Part shown: positions 15,394 to 26,977 of the stretch, one piece after another
Position numbering within the stretch: the stretch's first letter is position 1
Layout of the letters: each line of letters starts with the position of its first letter
Assembly (NCBI GenBank): GCA_009733575.1
Contig: ML769398.1
Span: 310,001 to 374,000, forward strand
Origin: Gymnopus androsaceus JB14
Lineage: Eukaryota; Basidiomycota; Agaricomycetes; Agaricales; Omphalotaceae
Length of the DNA stretch: 64,000 bases
Reading direction: 5' to 3'
Made by a program: the position numbers and the translations under genes
Notes under the pieces: generated by a model
What the model saw: the letters and a program-made list of their open reading frames with translations, nothing else
Database searches by the model: none
Told to the model about the DNA's origin: nothing

Positions 15394-16172
15394 ATGTACC
15401 AAAACAAACCTGTTCTTGTCCAGACTTCCAACTTTGGTGGTGCCCAGGGCACCGTGTTCAACGACTGCCAAGATGGTCAGCGTCCTCTACTGTTTTGGCT
15501 ATCCCCCGTTGACCTCGATTTCTTTCAGCGACCAACTTCCCCAACTCCGATCCTGGCCTCATGATTGACCCCCAGCACCCCATGAAGCAGCTCAAGATCA
15601 GCGCTGGATGGGTCGTTGACGCTATCACTACCGAGTACCGCTTGACCAACGGTTCCATGAAGACCATCCAGCGTGGCTCCCCCGTTAACCCAGGAAGCTC
15701 CAACTGGAATACCGTCAATCTCAATGGTGAGCTACTTGATCCTCTTCGTTAGTACGCAAGTTTGAACCTACTTTCAATACTTAGACAACGAGATTGTCAC
15801 CCAGATGTGTGGCTTCGCGGGGAGCTATCCGTACTACAAGAACAGTCTTCTCATCCAACTCAAGCTCGTAATCACAGATACGATGACTGGGGCTGTTAGG
15901 ATTGCAGGGGTAAATTTCGAACATTTTTCTTTCCTTGATCCCTGAGTCAGTTCTAACTCGTACGTTGTACATAGCCCTTTGGAGGACAGGACGGTACCGC
16001 TGACGGCGTCTTCTTCTCCGTTTCCAACCCGCTGGCCTTGGCTGGCTTCCAGACCAATGGTGCTGAAAGTATGTTGTTTCTTTGTAGGTTGTTTCTGGGT
16101 TTATTCGAACATGAACACCTTTTAGCTGGCATTTCCGGGCTCTCTATCATCAAGTCCAACATGGCGGAGTGA
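15394..16172 (+). CDS. Jacalin-like (beta-prism) lectin domain protein
   Basis: About 205-residue protein made of a single jacalin-like domain, expected to bind sugars such as mannose. Visible blocks: SNFGGAQGTVFNDCQDA (first GG loop), MKQLKISAGWVVDAITTEY (the I-x-I-x-x-G-x-x-VDAI core), VNLNDNEIVTQMCGF, IAGPFGGQDGTADGVFF, and ALAGFQTNGAETGISGLSII at the end. Introns lie at 15475-15527, 15726-15784, 15910-15975 and about 16069-16125, all GT-AG and in phase. No signal peptide is seen, so the protein should be cytosolic, as with many mushroom lectins that defend against animal grazers. That role is inference from the family. The start is supported by the CACCATG context and the TATA box. It sits alone between repeat fragments. 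Confidence 0.8.
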
Positions 16173-17248
16173 AAACGCGATGTGATCATGTTGCGCCAGT
16201 ATATTGAAAAAAAAAAAATAGTATCTGTGTCCCCTTTGAATGTAACATGTACCTATGTACCTACATATTCTGCAACAGTGACTTTACTTGTGTTGGTTAA
16301 TCACAAAGTGCGCCAGGCTACCAAGAGTTCTACTGACGATATGTGTAGTGAAAGATAATCCGGTTACTTCCTGAGCGAAAAGACATCCACAGTTCCATCA
16401 AAAATAAATTGTAACAACAAGCCAATCCGATGCTTGCTATATAACTACACTCCCAGTTGCGGCCTGGAGAACGAACAATTTAACGCGCTTCTGTTACACC
16501 ATCTGAACACTAGAGGAACCCTCGCCTTAACACGAGCTCCCGAACAGATGACTAGGCAGAATCATTAGTCGAATCTCGTTGGCCCTCTTGCAATTGGAGG
16601 CTGCTGTTGCATGTATTCTCAGGGAGATCTTGAAGCTAGTGTTTTTTTTGCTTGTATACGTACAGCTCTGTGTCAAACGCACAATGTGTCACACTGCATG
16701 TCGAAATCGCGATGTTCGTTTTTCAACCGTACGCGTTATACTCGATTGGATACTGCCAATACTCCGAAACCGATGAATCGAAGGGATGAATTTAACGTAG
16801 GTTTGAGTATTGAAGCGCGAGGCTTCCTCGACAACTGGAGACTTACGCACGAAAAGTTAGAAATGGAGACTGGCGAACAACGCAACTACAGTATACTGTA
16901 AGTGCGCGACTCGTAAGTTCACAGTGTTATTTAATCTCATTTCTACAAGGTGCGTTTCGACCTATGTAAGTATCTGTACTGTATACACTGTATAAGAAAG
17001 TATAATATACAGTAGTGTTTCTAAAGAAATATGTATGCTTGGGAAGAGTGGAAGAATGAGGACAACAACGACGGCATGCAAAGAGAATTAAGAGAAGAGA
17101 AGTATGTACTCGTTACCGGGAAGCTAGTTATCGTTGCAGGGAAACGAATGTAACACTATTCAGAATTTCATGTTAAGTCGTCGTCAATGATGAGAGTCTG
17201 ATAGCGTGCGCCAGAGGTGAAGATGAGCGACGATCCATAGATACGGCT
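16173..17248. other. Intergenic with a repeat fragment
   Basis: About 1.1 kb after the lectin gene. It contains a poly-A run at 16208-16218, repeat copy C (16690-16795) and AT-rich sequence with CTGTATACA motifs near 16970. No gene could be supported. Confidence 0.5.
16690..16795 (+). repeat. Dispersed repeat, copy C (NEO1 5'-end-like, shorter)
   Basis: Shares TTCGTTTTTCAACC, CGCGTTATACTCGATTGGA and AAACCGATGAATCGAA with copy B and the NEO1 5' end. Translation gives FFNRTRYTRLDTANTPKPMN. The upstream ATGCCGGACAT block is degraded (GCATGTCGAAATCGCGATG). No following ATPase sequence. Confidence 0.7.
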
Positions 17249-17677
17249 GTGGCAGGCCGGCAGGTCAGAAAGCGTCCTCAGTCTTTCAACGTACGCTCAT
17301 CATGCCCCGACTCCTCAAGGGCATACGCCCAGTCATCCGTAATAATCATCCAATGTCCACCGTGGACTCATCGTCTTCGGCCATTAAAGTTATACCATGT
17401 AGATCATGAACTGCTACTAACGCCATTCAGAACTTTAAAGACTGGGAAGTCAGGCGCGACCCTCCTCCCGACATTCCACCTTGTAACCTTCATAAACAAA
17501 AAACTAAACTATCGCAGCTACTATGCACCGAAAGGCTTCACGCCTGAAGAAATCCTGGAATTCCGTGGGGCGAGGAAATGTCTAGGGACAATGAAGAAAG
17601 TGAAAGATTGGATCGAGTCGAGGGAAAGGCTTGGAATATATTCGACTGAGACCAATAGCATATGGCACCGAGAGTAG
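17249..17677 (+). CDS. Hypothetical protein, weak gene call
   Basis: An open frame of about 140 codons whose second half looks protein-like (YYAPKGFTPEEILEFRGARK, then MKKVKDWIESRERLG), while the first half has unlikely composition. A second frame starts at 17302 with MPRLLKGIRPVIRNNHP, and a perfect CTACTAAC branch site followed by CAG occurs at 17414-17430. The true gene may therefore be spliced, or may be a decayed remnant. I could not join the frames cleanly and recognise no family. It is convergent with UTP10, whose stop is 200 bp downstream. Confidence 0.25.
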   Translation: MAGRQVRKRPQSFNVRSSCPDSSRAYAQSSVIIIQCPPWTHRLRPLKLYHVDHELLLTPFRTLKTGKSGATLLPTFHLVTFINKKLNYRSYYAPKGFTPEEILEFRGARKCLGTMKKVKDWIESRERLGIYSTETNSIWHRE

Positions 17678-17878
17678 CAAGGGATACGGGATACGGGATA
17701 CGGGTCGAACTGTCTGATGTACTACACCACCATCTCGAAGCTTTTTCTCTCGGTGATAAAGACATGTACTAGCCGTTGACCCCATACTTTCACTCTATCT
17801 ATTCAAACGTTTCAAATAGGTATCTTAGCGCTAAGAAGTAAATGCGGAAGAGTAAAATATGCTTCGTTAGTTACCTTC

Positions 17879-20800
17879 CTACAACCCGTTAATACTTCCC
17901 GCAACACTCTCCACTGCCTCTTTCAACCTAAATGACTCTCTCGTAACCATATCATTCTCGTCTTCACAACATTCCGCGATGAACGTCGTTGTCTCTGGTA
18001 CAAATCCTAAAAGTTTGCTCCCACACGCCCTCCACATTGCCTCCGCGCACATCAAGGCAAACAGTTTTGTTTTGACATCTTCAGCGCGTGTATGCATGAG
18101 GATGTCTAGGTTGATGGTTTTAAGGATGCTGTCGTCTGTGACGGTGTCTGCGCATGATACCAGGCAGTCTTGGAGGAGGGATTTGGCTGAGTCAGGATTG
18201 TTGCCGGGACTGGAAGAAGGAAGCTGAAGCTTGGCGCATACGGGGATTTGCGAGATAAGCGTAGATGAGAGTTGTCGGATTTTCTCGTCGCGCCAGAAAC
18301 CTACGCAGTGAAAAAGGAAATTGATTAGCGACGATGAAATTAACAGTCACAATGCATCAAGCAAGCTTACTTCCGTCGTCGCAAGCAAGGCTCTTTCCGA
18401 GGATTTCTAGTACAGGGGATAAAAGTTCCTTGTTGTTGTCATCGTCCGCGGAGCCGTTGAGTATGTCCACAAGAGGTGGCAACAACATGGTCATATATGG
18501 GTTCATTAGACCCTATCAAAGAGGCGAACGAGTTAGCGACCAATCGAAACATGCATAGAAAAGCACTAATAATCACCTTGAAATAATCAAGAAGCCCAAT
18601 GTAGATCCTGCAGAACATAGATCTTCGTATCCGCATCTGCGTAAACGAGTCATAAGAACAGAAATCTATACGCAAAGCCAGCGACGAATAAACCTACCAT
18701 TACTTTCTCCTGCAAACGCCCAGTCGTACAGTCGCCTAAAGAAGGGTCGGAAGGAAGGCTCGTTGAGCTTTACGACGAGTTCGATGAATGCTGAGATCGT
18801 TTGTGTATTTGCCTATGTAGCAATGAGCGGATCAGAATATGTATAGAACACGGAGATGAATCTACTCACCGAAAGCACAGGCCCTTTAACTACCTCGAAA
18901 GCACTCAAAAAGACATTGAATAGCGCACGAAGATTTTCTTGAATCGCTGGCCGGGCTGCAGCTGCGCAGAGAACGTTTGAGGATGTCAAAGTACCCAACT
19001 AGAGCATCCTACAGCATCATAACCGTCAGCCTCGAAAAACCCAATCATTACCAAAACCCTAACCATATTGGGAGCGATCTGCAAGGATCGCCATAGATCA
19101 CACAAAGTCGACAAAAGAACTTTAGCAGGGGCCTTTTTCGCGACGGATTTCATCAAGTTAGATAGTTCCACTGGAGGTCTAGAAGAAGACGAGCAAAGGT
19201 CGAGGTGGAGTTTGATGATGAGGGTGAGCTCTGTTGTACTCCAGAACGTGGGGATCGCGAGGAGTAGGTTGTGTAGAAGCTGTACTATATCAGCTCTAAG
19301 ACCTGTAACGAAATTTGGTAAATATAACAAGCAAGCTTTAAATGAGGTGAGCATACCTTCTGGCCCATCTCGTAAGACAACAATTGCCTGAGCAACAATA
19401 TCGCGGAAGTGAGGAATGAGTCGAGGTCCCAGTTTAGCACTAAATGTTTTAAATCAGCCAACAATACCCTCCAACAGACAGGATCCATACGGAAGTGTTC
19501 CTAACGCCCGAACAGATGCTGATACGATATCAGGGTTCATCTTGGTATTGATAGCGCCAACCAGTACTGGGACCAACGATGTGACGGAACTTTCTTCTCC
19601 AGAACACAAGGTCACCCCGATAGCACGAACAGCGTTGAAAGATGACGTTGTAAGGGATGGACTTGGTTGCTGTGATAGTGTTCTTTGTACAAGACTACAG
19701 ATTTTCGCGATGGAGGTAGCAGCGCCTTGGCGGACGGTACCGGCAACAAGTGGTAGGCGAGTGCTAAGGAGAGAAAGTGCACCTTCTTGGATCTATCGGG
19801 AAAAGACAATCAAAATTTAGGAAATGCGTATCGACAAAGCTCATCATACCAGCTGGTCTTCATTTGCCAGTATGAGCAACACCATATCGATGAAATCAGC
19901 CGCAGACATGACGCTGAGGACTCGGCTCATTGACAATCGCGCACTTTTTGTGATATCTTCAACCTTGGCCTCGGCCCCTGCGGACGTATTTGTGCTTTTG
20001 GTAGACAAAGTTATGAGAATTGACACTACGTCGCCAAGATTGCCCGCATTCGATTGGACAACATCCATGGCATCCGGATTCTTTTGTGATAAATTACTGG
20101 GCAATGTTTTCGCAGCAAACCCGACAAAAGTGATGATGGCTTGAGCACGGCGCCTGAATACAGTGCTCGGTGAAACGGAATGTTCTTCAAGTCTAAAGGC
20201 AAAATATGTTAGTACTAACTTTATGGGTAGAAGACTAAGCACATACGACGAATCGTCGAGGAACGTTTTATCTGAGCTATCGGATGATATCGCCCGCTGC
20301 AATAAACGTTCACTTTCGTGAAGCATTTCCGCCAACACCTGAAACGGAGCATGATAGTCGTCAACAATCATCTAGCAGTGATATATTCCAAAGCACTGAC
20401 CCAAACTTGGATCGCTGGCTCAAAATGATGTATGAGTGCTGTAGGTAGGGTCAACACGTTATGCGCATCGCCTGAGTCCTTTTCTTTGCCTTTGCCCTTG
20501 CTTTTAGTGCCGAGGAGCTGTTGCTGGCTTCGAGCAATCTTATTTGCAGATTTTTCTATCAAAAGAAGGCATACAGGAGCAAGGAAATCCTTTGGACCCA
20601 GCACGGTGATGAGATGCGAAAAGAAACTGTCGGAATGAATCCATGAGCCAAGAAATTCGAGAGGAAGAACGAAGCCTCACTTTGTCCTGCGATGCCGTGG
20701 GATGTGATTCGCTGCATCCGTGAAGACCCGTAAGAATTCTCTGGCTCCAATGTACAGATCCAGACCGCCTGAAGGGTGAGATTTTTTCAACGAAGAAACC

Positions 20801-23800
20801 ATAACAGGTACGATGCTATCGACAGTCTGGAAGAAAACAAAATCAGCCAGTGATGTCGCAGCAAGAATACATCGATCTCTTCATTTACTTTTTGTACAAT
20901 GCCCCACCCATATCCATCATCCCGACTCAGCATCGTGGAGGTTCCGCTACCACCCTCGACTCCTCCCTTCAATGCTCCTGCACCAGACATAGCAGCTGCA
21001 CCCACGCCCATAAACGTGAACACTGGCATAACGTTCCGCAATACGCTCTCTGGTGCGAGCCTAGCCAACTCAGCAACAAGCAGAAGGGCCTGATGAAGAG
21101 TTTGCGGATTGGCTGATACACGAATAATCTCAACGAGTACGTCCAGCCGGATAGGCGTAGGAGTGAGATTCGGTGGATCATGAACATCGGCAGCGACCCC
21201 GTCGATGCTGGACATGATATTTTGACATACGAATTCGACAGAAGCGTTTCCATTGATAGATACACCAGAGGCTTGGTAACGAAGGACTTGAGATAGCGTT
21301 TCCAGCAGATGCGAAATGAGGTCAAACGATGGCGGTAGCTTGGTGTCTGCAGTGGAGATTGAGTTGGATGTGACGGAGAGCGAGGCCAAGACCTCAGCGA
21401 GGATAGCCAAACGCTGGAATGGACCAGTTGGCTCCTCGGTCGAGACGTCGGTACTAAGGAACATTTTAGTACAAGATCTACAGCAAAAGTAAGACGAACA
21501 TACGATTCACTCTGCGACGGGTCGACCCTAGCTTTCTTGGATCTCGGCCTCGACATAGATTCTTCTTCTTCGAACGACCTCTGCCAGGGACTTGCCATAT
21601 TTATCCAACATCGCAATGATTATTTGAGCTTGGTCGTCCACAGGTGTCCCAAGTAATGATCCAAGCAGTGATTTGACGAGCACGGTCTAAATCCATAATT
21701 AGATTTAGAAGGACAAGGAGAAGTAAATCAATACCTCGTCGCCCGTTTGTGCTTTACTGTCAGCCGCGAAAGCAGCATCAATCACCAATTGCGCAATTTC
21801 TATGCGCCTTTCCTTCCGTATCACCTCAGAGCCCCAGATTTTTATGGTACATTCGAGAAGCGCATGCTGGAGCGAGGCTAAAATAGCTGAAGGCTCGAAA
21901 TTAGCACAGCTAGGTTATAAGAATGTAAAAGAATGCTAACCATCTCCACCAAAGACCTTTGACAGAAGCCCACAAAACACATCCCAAGGGTTTGCTCCCT
22001 CAGAAGCTGCATCGTCTAGGGCAAAGATGGCCGGATCACCAAACATTATTTTGACCGCCAACCTTGCTGAATCAGTGACGCCCAACGGACCCTTTCTTCC
22101 TTTCTTTCCTTTCTTCGCCTTGCCATGACGAGTTTGCGATTCGGAAAGTCCATCCTGTGCATTGACGACGGTACGTAGGAAGGGAAGTAGAAGAAGTGCT
22201 GCTTCAGTCTCAGGGAGGGCTTTCCTTCTCGTTCGCGAAGATGTTTTCGCCTTGCTCCCAGACTGCTGTTGGGCCAACGTAAAGGAAGGTGTGACGATCC
22301 TAAGCAATCCAGCTTGAGCATTAGGGAGAATACTGAGCGCATTGACGTGCGAGAGGAGGAAGCATAGGATGTGTGTGCGGTATTTGATTGATTCTTTCTC
22401 TTGATTGCTATCTCTGAAGGAAAGAAGTATTTAAACGATGAACAAAACCAAGAAAGATGAACAATGCTTACGTCGAGGCAAGCTGCTCCGCATGCCATGC
22501 GCCAATGTACTCTCCATCGGCCAAAAAGTGTTCTCGCATCTCACTGAGAGACGACACATAAGCTGCGAGGTCATCCGGAGAAAGATACTGTAGCTCGGCC
22601 TCATTTTGTTTGCTTCCTGTTGTATCTCAACGGTCAAACGATAGGTCGAGCACGAACGAGAAACCCACCATAAATCCTATCAAACGCGTAAACTACATCA
22701 AATTTCTTCGCTTTGCCGGTCTTTTTAATACTCAACTCCTTCAAAACGCTAACACATTCCACTGCAGCCTTCCTCACGTCCAGTACTGCACTTGAGAGAC
22801 CTAACACCTACGGCAGGGAGGAGAATCTGAAAGTCCACTGCGCCAGTTTGTCCCGATGAGAGCGTAACATGGGCTTGGAGGAATGCAGCGAGATGATACA
22901 GCGCTGCAGTGCTTTAATGTAGCACTGTCCTCCATCGTCGACGCTCTGCGATGCGAGTCCAGAGCCAAATCGCAGCGAAATACCGGTAAGGTATACACCT
23001 GCCTCCCCATCCGAGATTCTTAAACAGGGCCCGAATGACATGCATTCTTGCCTCATGGAGAAGCAGAGCCCATGACAGTATTCGTGCACACATAGAGTTG
23101 TTGCATAAGAGAAGCATAGATATCAGGATTGGATTCTGGATAGGCCCAATCGACAGTCTCTTTCGTCCCCGATGGCTGCTGAATGGCAGCTATGTCCGAT
23201 AAAAGTGCAACACAGAGGAGACTTTCGGTGCTCCGGCTGCTTGGCTTGTTCACCACCTGAACGGCGAGTTTCACAGATATCACCTCTTCAAGCTCCCCGT
23301 CGTCGACTTGAATGTAAAGTTGTTGAAGCTGTTTATCCCGTACGAGGGCATCAAGAACCTTCGACGCAACATTAACCGCGACGCTGGAGGATTTGATCAC
23401 CTCTCGGATGATCAATAATCCAAGCACTCGGACGTGGGGGTTGGTGTCGACAAGCTTGCGAATGAGTTCGCTATGAGCGACATCGAGGATTGAGGAGGAC
23501 TTGATGTTGGCTGCAAGGACATAAATCAGTCAGTGTACGCGGAAACGCAAATTGACACATAACGTACCGGCAATTTTCCGTGTCAATTCTGCGTTCAAAG
23601 CTTGCATCCGCTCCACTTCATCTTTACCTTCACCCACTGACGCCATAACGACCTCCCATCCCGCTATCCACGGATGCGTGCACCCAGCCTCCTTGAGCAG
23701 ATCCCAAACAGCATCGGCGGTTTTCCCTCTCGGTTTGGAATACAAGAGATAAGGAAATACGAAGCGATGGAATACGTCGTTGGTCAAATTGACATGGTTG

Positions 23801-25910
23801 GTAGTAGCTAACTTGTTAATAACAAATGACAGATGGATCTTGAGAATCGCGCGTTTTGGTGGTTTTACAGCTTCGGACGTGGAGGTGCCAGCAGAAGGAG
23901 CAGCTGGGAATAGAACTCCACTAACCAGCTCAAGGTATTGAGAAGTGCCGTCGTTCTTGGATAGAATAGCATCGGCGAAGCACTTCCGCTCGTCGGCTTC
24001 GTGATACAAGGCTTCTAAAACCCCAATGTCCGTATCAACCACTCGGGCTAAAAGAGCTTCGGCTATCGAATCTGACTCGGCGTCAGCATTTTGGAAGAGG
24101 TTCAACAAGGTTTTGACACCAGTCGAACGAACAGAAGCATCCATACTTGAAGATGCAAGTATCGCATCTCGAAGCTTGGAGGCGGATTCCGAGGAGGAGG
24201 TCGAAGGGTTCGTATGGGGAAGAGACAGCGAGAGAATAAGCGCGTCGATCCTCTCTATATCGGCTTCGTCGACATCGTCGTCCCCTTCTAGCTCTTCCCG
24301 TGCGCGAGAAATCACTGTGGGATATCTCTGGTAGATCGTCGAAAGCAGCGAACGCAAGCCGGGATCGGGAGAGGCGAAGTGCTGGAGGGTGAAGCGAAGT
24401 AGCAGGGAAGCGACACGGTGTAAAAGTGCTGTTGGAGGCGGCAATGCAGAGGAAAGGATGGTCTCAAGTGCTACGTGGGCCTGGGAAGCCTTACCAGTGT
24501 CGGTAGAGGATAGCCTGCAAGATGAGGTCAGGCTGGGAGAAAAAAGCACAAGTATATAAACACAACTTGCCTCTTGACTAAAACTGCCAGAAATGGTCCA
24601 ATAACCTTCTCGGCGCCTTCCCACGATCCAAGGGCATCTACGAGCTCTGGAATGACATCTCTATGTAGCCTGTAAGTACAGACGTAGGTAGAGTGATCAC
24701 AAATTCAGCTTACGGAACAGCTAGCATCTTATCCAGTGTTTCTTCGTCCTTGTCAGACACTACCTCAGATTCTGGGAGTTCGTCCTGAGTAGCACACACC
24801 GCGACAAGCGTGTTCACCAGCTGGCGCGCGCCAATCCCGGATCCCGGTGCTGCAGCACCTAGCATGGTGGTGAAGATAACTTTCATAGCAGCGGGTGTAA
24901 GGGACTGGGGTACTTTGGAGGATATCGCAGCGAGGAGGATGTATGATGTGAGCTGCACAAGGAGAATGATGAATGAAGGTTTAGTTGGAGGTTGTCATAC
25001 AGAGGAAACTTACGACTATATCCCGTTCCGTACTCTCGTACTTTTTGCTCTTCCCACTTTTAGAATGAGCCTTGGCCTTGAGTTTGGGTATGATAGATAG
25101 CGGCTCCATAACAGCAGCGAAAATCAACGCCGAAGTGCCTTCCGACATTCCCTTGGACCCATTTGACCCGTGCGCAAGAACGAAATCATGCATCGTCGCA
25201 GCCCAAAAGGCTATCAACGTTTTGAAGAATTTTCCTCGTGAAAAAGAGCCATCCTTCTGTCCTTTCATCGCCTCACCCAAGAGTCCCACTACGAGTCTCG
25301 CGACGTCTCCGTAGCGGAACATAGCCTGGACCAACGCCCGTCGGTGTAAAACCAAGTCAGCTGGAGAGGTCGGTTTTTGTGCCTGTTTTTGGTGGGGAAT
25401 GAGAAATTTGAATGTCAGGTCTTTGTCAAGGTGCAGGATAGTAATCATCTTGCCCCAGTGCTGGGTTTCATGATATGGTAAAAATAACGCAACGACGGCG
25501 CGGACGTTGAACTCGTTGATACGGAACCTGCGTACAAACCATTCGAGCACTTTGGATGCAGCACTTTCCATCAAATACGCTCCCATTTCTTGTAAACAGC
25601 CTTCCAGTGCGCTATCCAATTCCCGAGCGGCCTCTGGCGTGAGTAGAGTTCGATCTACGTTCCTAGCATAGTAGGAGAATAATTGCTCCTCGTAGATACC
25701 AAATCGAGGATTTAATATCGATAAAGCTTCGAATCCACTGCGTCCGAGAGCGAATATTGAATCGAGGTCGTGTTCTGAGGCGTCTCGTGAATTGGCGAAA
25801 AGATAAGATTCGACAGAAGCGTGTTTTCCACGGGTTCTGCTACGGTCAAGGAGGATTTGAGCATTTTGAGAAGCCTGCAAGGCAAGCTGCGATGCCAAAG
25901 CTGTTGGCAT
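17879..25910 (-). CDS. UTP10: U3 snoRNP protein UTP10 / HEATR1 (small-subunit processome)
   Basis: Very large HEAT-repeat protein of the t-UTP subcomplex, required in the nucleolus for rDNA transcription and early 18S rRNA processing. The start MPTALASQLALQASQNAQIL at 25910 matches the conserved N-terminus. An in-frame ATG at 26006 would add 32 unlike residues. The N-terminal domain continues ILLDRSRTRGKHASVESYLF, FEALSILNPRFGIYEEQLFS, VLEWFVRRFRINEFNVRAVV and LPYHETQHWGKM. HEAT-type helices fill exons at 23530-24624, 20787-21464 and others. The C-terminal BP28-like end reads LFALMCAEAMWRACGSKLLG and TTTFIAECCEDEND, with the stop at 17879. At about 8 kb with many short introns, the roughly 2000-residue length fits. 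Divergent from the SRPBCC gene over 212 bp. Internal splice sites were not all resolved. Confidence 0.88.
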
Positions 25911-26122
25911 CCCGTCAACGACGTTTTTAGGTGAAAGCTGGGTGAAAGTCGTCAAAACTTTTTCGACCGGCAGGCAGTATGGGCGCCTTTCAATATTTCT
26001 TCTCATCGCCTAGTCTAGACGACCTTTACGCCCCTTCTCCGAACTGCCAACTGGAGTAAATACTAGATATCCTTATCTCAACCCAATTGTCTGAAATAAG
26101 TTACCGTTGATCCTCTCCTGCT
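25911..26122. promoter_or_regulatory. Bidirectional promoter UTP10 / SRPBCC gene
   Basis: The 212 bp between two divergent starts. TATGGGCGCC lies at 25978-25987, 71 bp before the preferred UTP10 start. The same GGGCGCC word recurs in other promoters of the window (33929, 51771), with a variant at 40163. A decayed copy of this region is found at 31.26 kb. Confidence 0.5.
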
Positions 26123-26733
26123 ATGTCTTGGGTCTGGGGAACGTCTACTCCTCCTCCAGTAGCCTCTGCTGTATTTGCGATCTCGGGTTCCATTTCCATA
26201 TCTGCACCTCGAGAAAAGGTATGGCAAGTTCTTCTAGATTTCGATTCTTATAAACAATGGTACGCCTTCTCCAAATATATTCGCTCAGAGACTAAAGACA
26301 TTATTTCATCCTTAGGAACCCATTTGTTCGCTCCCAAAAAGTCATAAACAATCCCTCTTCCGCGCCTCTTTCTGCCGGTCATCGCATAAAGATGGATCCC
26401 GTACATCTCCCTCCAACAATGGACGACGCAAATGTAGGGCTTTTCCAGAAAAACTCTACTTTAGTCGAGGTCACCGTGCTAGACTCCGAGAACTACCGTG
26501 TCGCTTGGCGAACTGCGAATATGCTTCCGAGATGGATGCTGGATGCGGAACGGTGGCAGATGATCACTGTTGAGGAGGATGGTGTAGGAGGAGAGACGAG
26601 GTGCAAATATGAATCTTACGAAGTGTTCAAGGGCATACTGGCGTATGTTGTACAGTGGTTGTTTGGGAAGAAGCTCAAGGGAGCTGTCGATGCGATGGCT
26701 CAAGGGATCAAGGAAAGAGCCGAGCAAAATTAA
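26123..26733 (+). CDS. SRPBCC-fold (START-like/polyketide cyclase superfamily) protein
   Basis: About 180-residue single-domain protein. Exon 1 gives ISGSISISAPREKVWQVLLD then FDSYKQW. After a 54-nt intron (about 26260-26315) it continues NPFVRSQKVINNPSSAPLS, GHRIKMDPVHLPPTMDD, then the helix-grip strands VEVTVLDSENYRVAWRTAN and YESYEVFKGILAYVVQW, ending GAVDAMAQGIKERAEQN. The pattern 'I-x-A-P-x-x-x-V-W-x-x-L-x-D-x-x-x-Y-x-x-W-N-P' is the hallmark of the SRPBCC superfamily, whose members bind hydrophobic ligands in a deep cavity. The ligand is unknown. No signal peptide. Its exon 2 has a decayed partial copy at 31.31-31.42 kb. Confidence 0.8.
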
Positions 26734-26875
26734 ACAATGGTATTGGGATTATCTATCTAATGTTGTGGTGCTAATATTTCTACAGCGTTTCCATATACCT
26801 GTGTACTTTGTTTTCCTCGCAATCCTCTTTTCCGCTAATTGCTTCGAAAGTTGACCTGTCTTTCCCTCATTGGCC

Positions 26876-26977
26876 AAAGCATCGTACGCCTAATTGGTTA
26901 GCGTGATATCATGGTCGATGAAGTTGCTGCTGCAACAAACGATGCTTTGCTCTCCTGATATGACAACTTCATATCAT
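26876..26977. other. Cluster of hairpins downstream of the SRPBCC gene
   Basis: Within 102 bp there is a 10-bp stem AAAGCATCGT (26876-26885) / ACGATGCTTT (26939-26948). It encloses two hairpins: ACGCcTAA/TTAgCGT around 26886-26904, and GTTGC/GCAAC at 26922-26935. A further perfect 8-bp hairpin, TGATATGA/TCATATCA, follows at 26957-26977. The layout is cloverleaf-like, and the D-arm-like part resembles a tRNA, but no T-arm exists. It could be a structured RNA or a processed 3' end. Confidence 0.4.

Noticed and set aside
26886..26960. tRNA reading of the hairpin cluster, because of the CCTAATTGGTTAGCG D-arm-like part
   Set aside because: No T-arm (GGTTCRANNCC) and the enclosed second hairpin has only a 4-nt loop.
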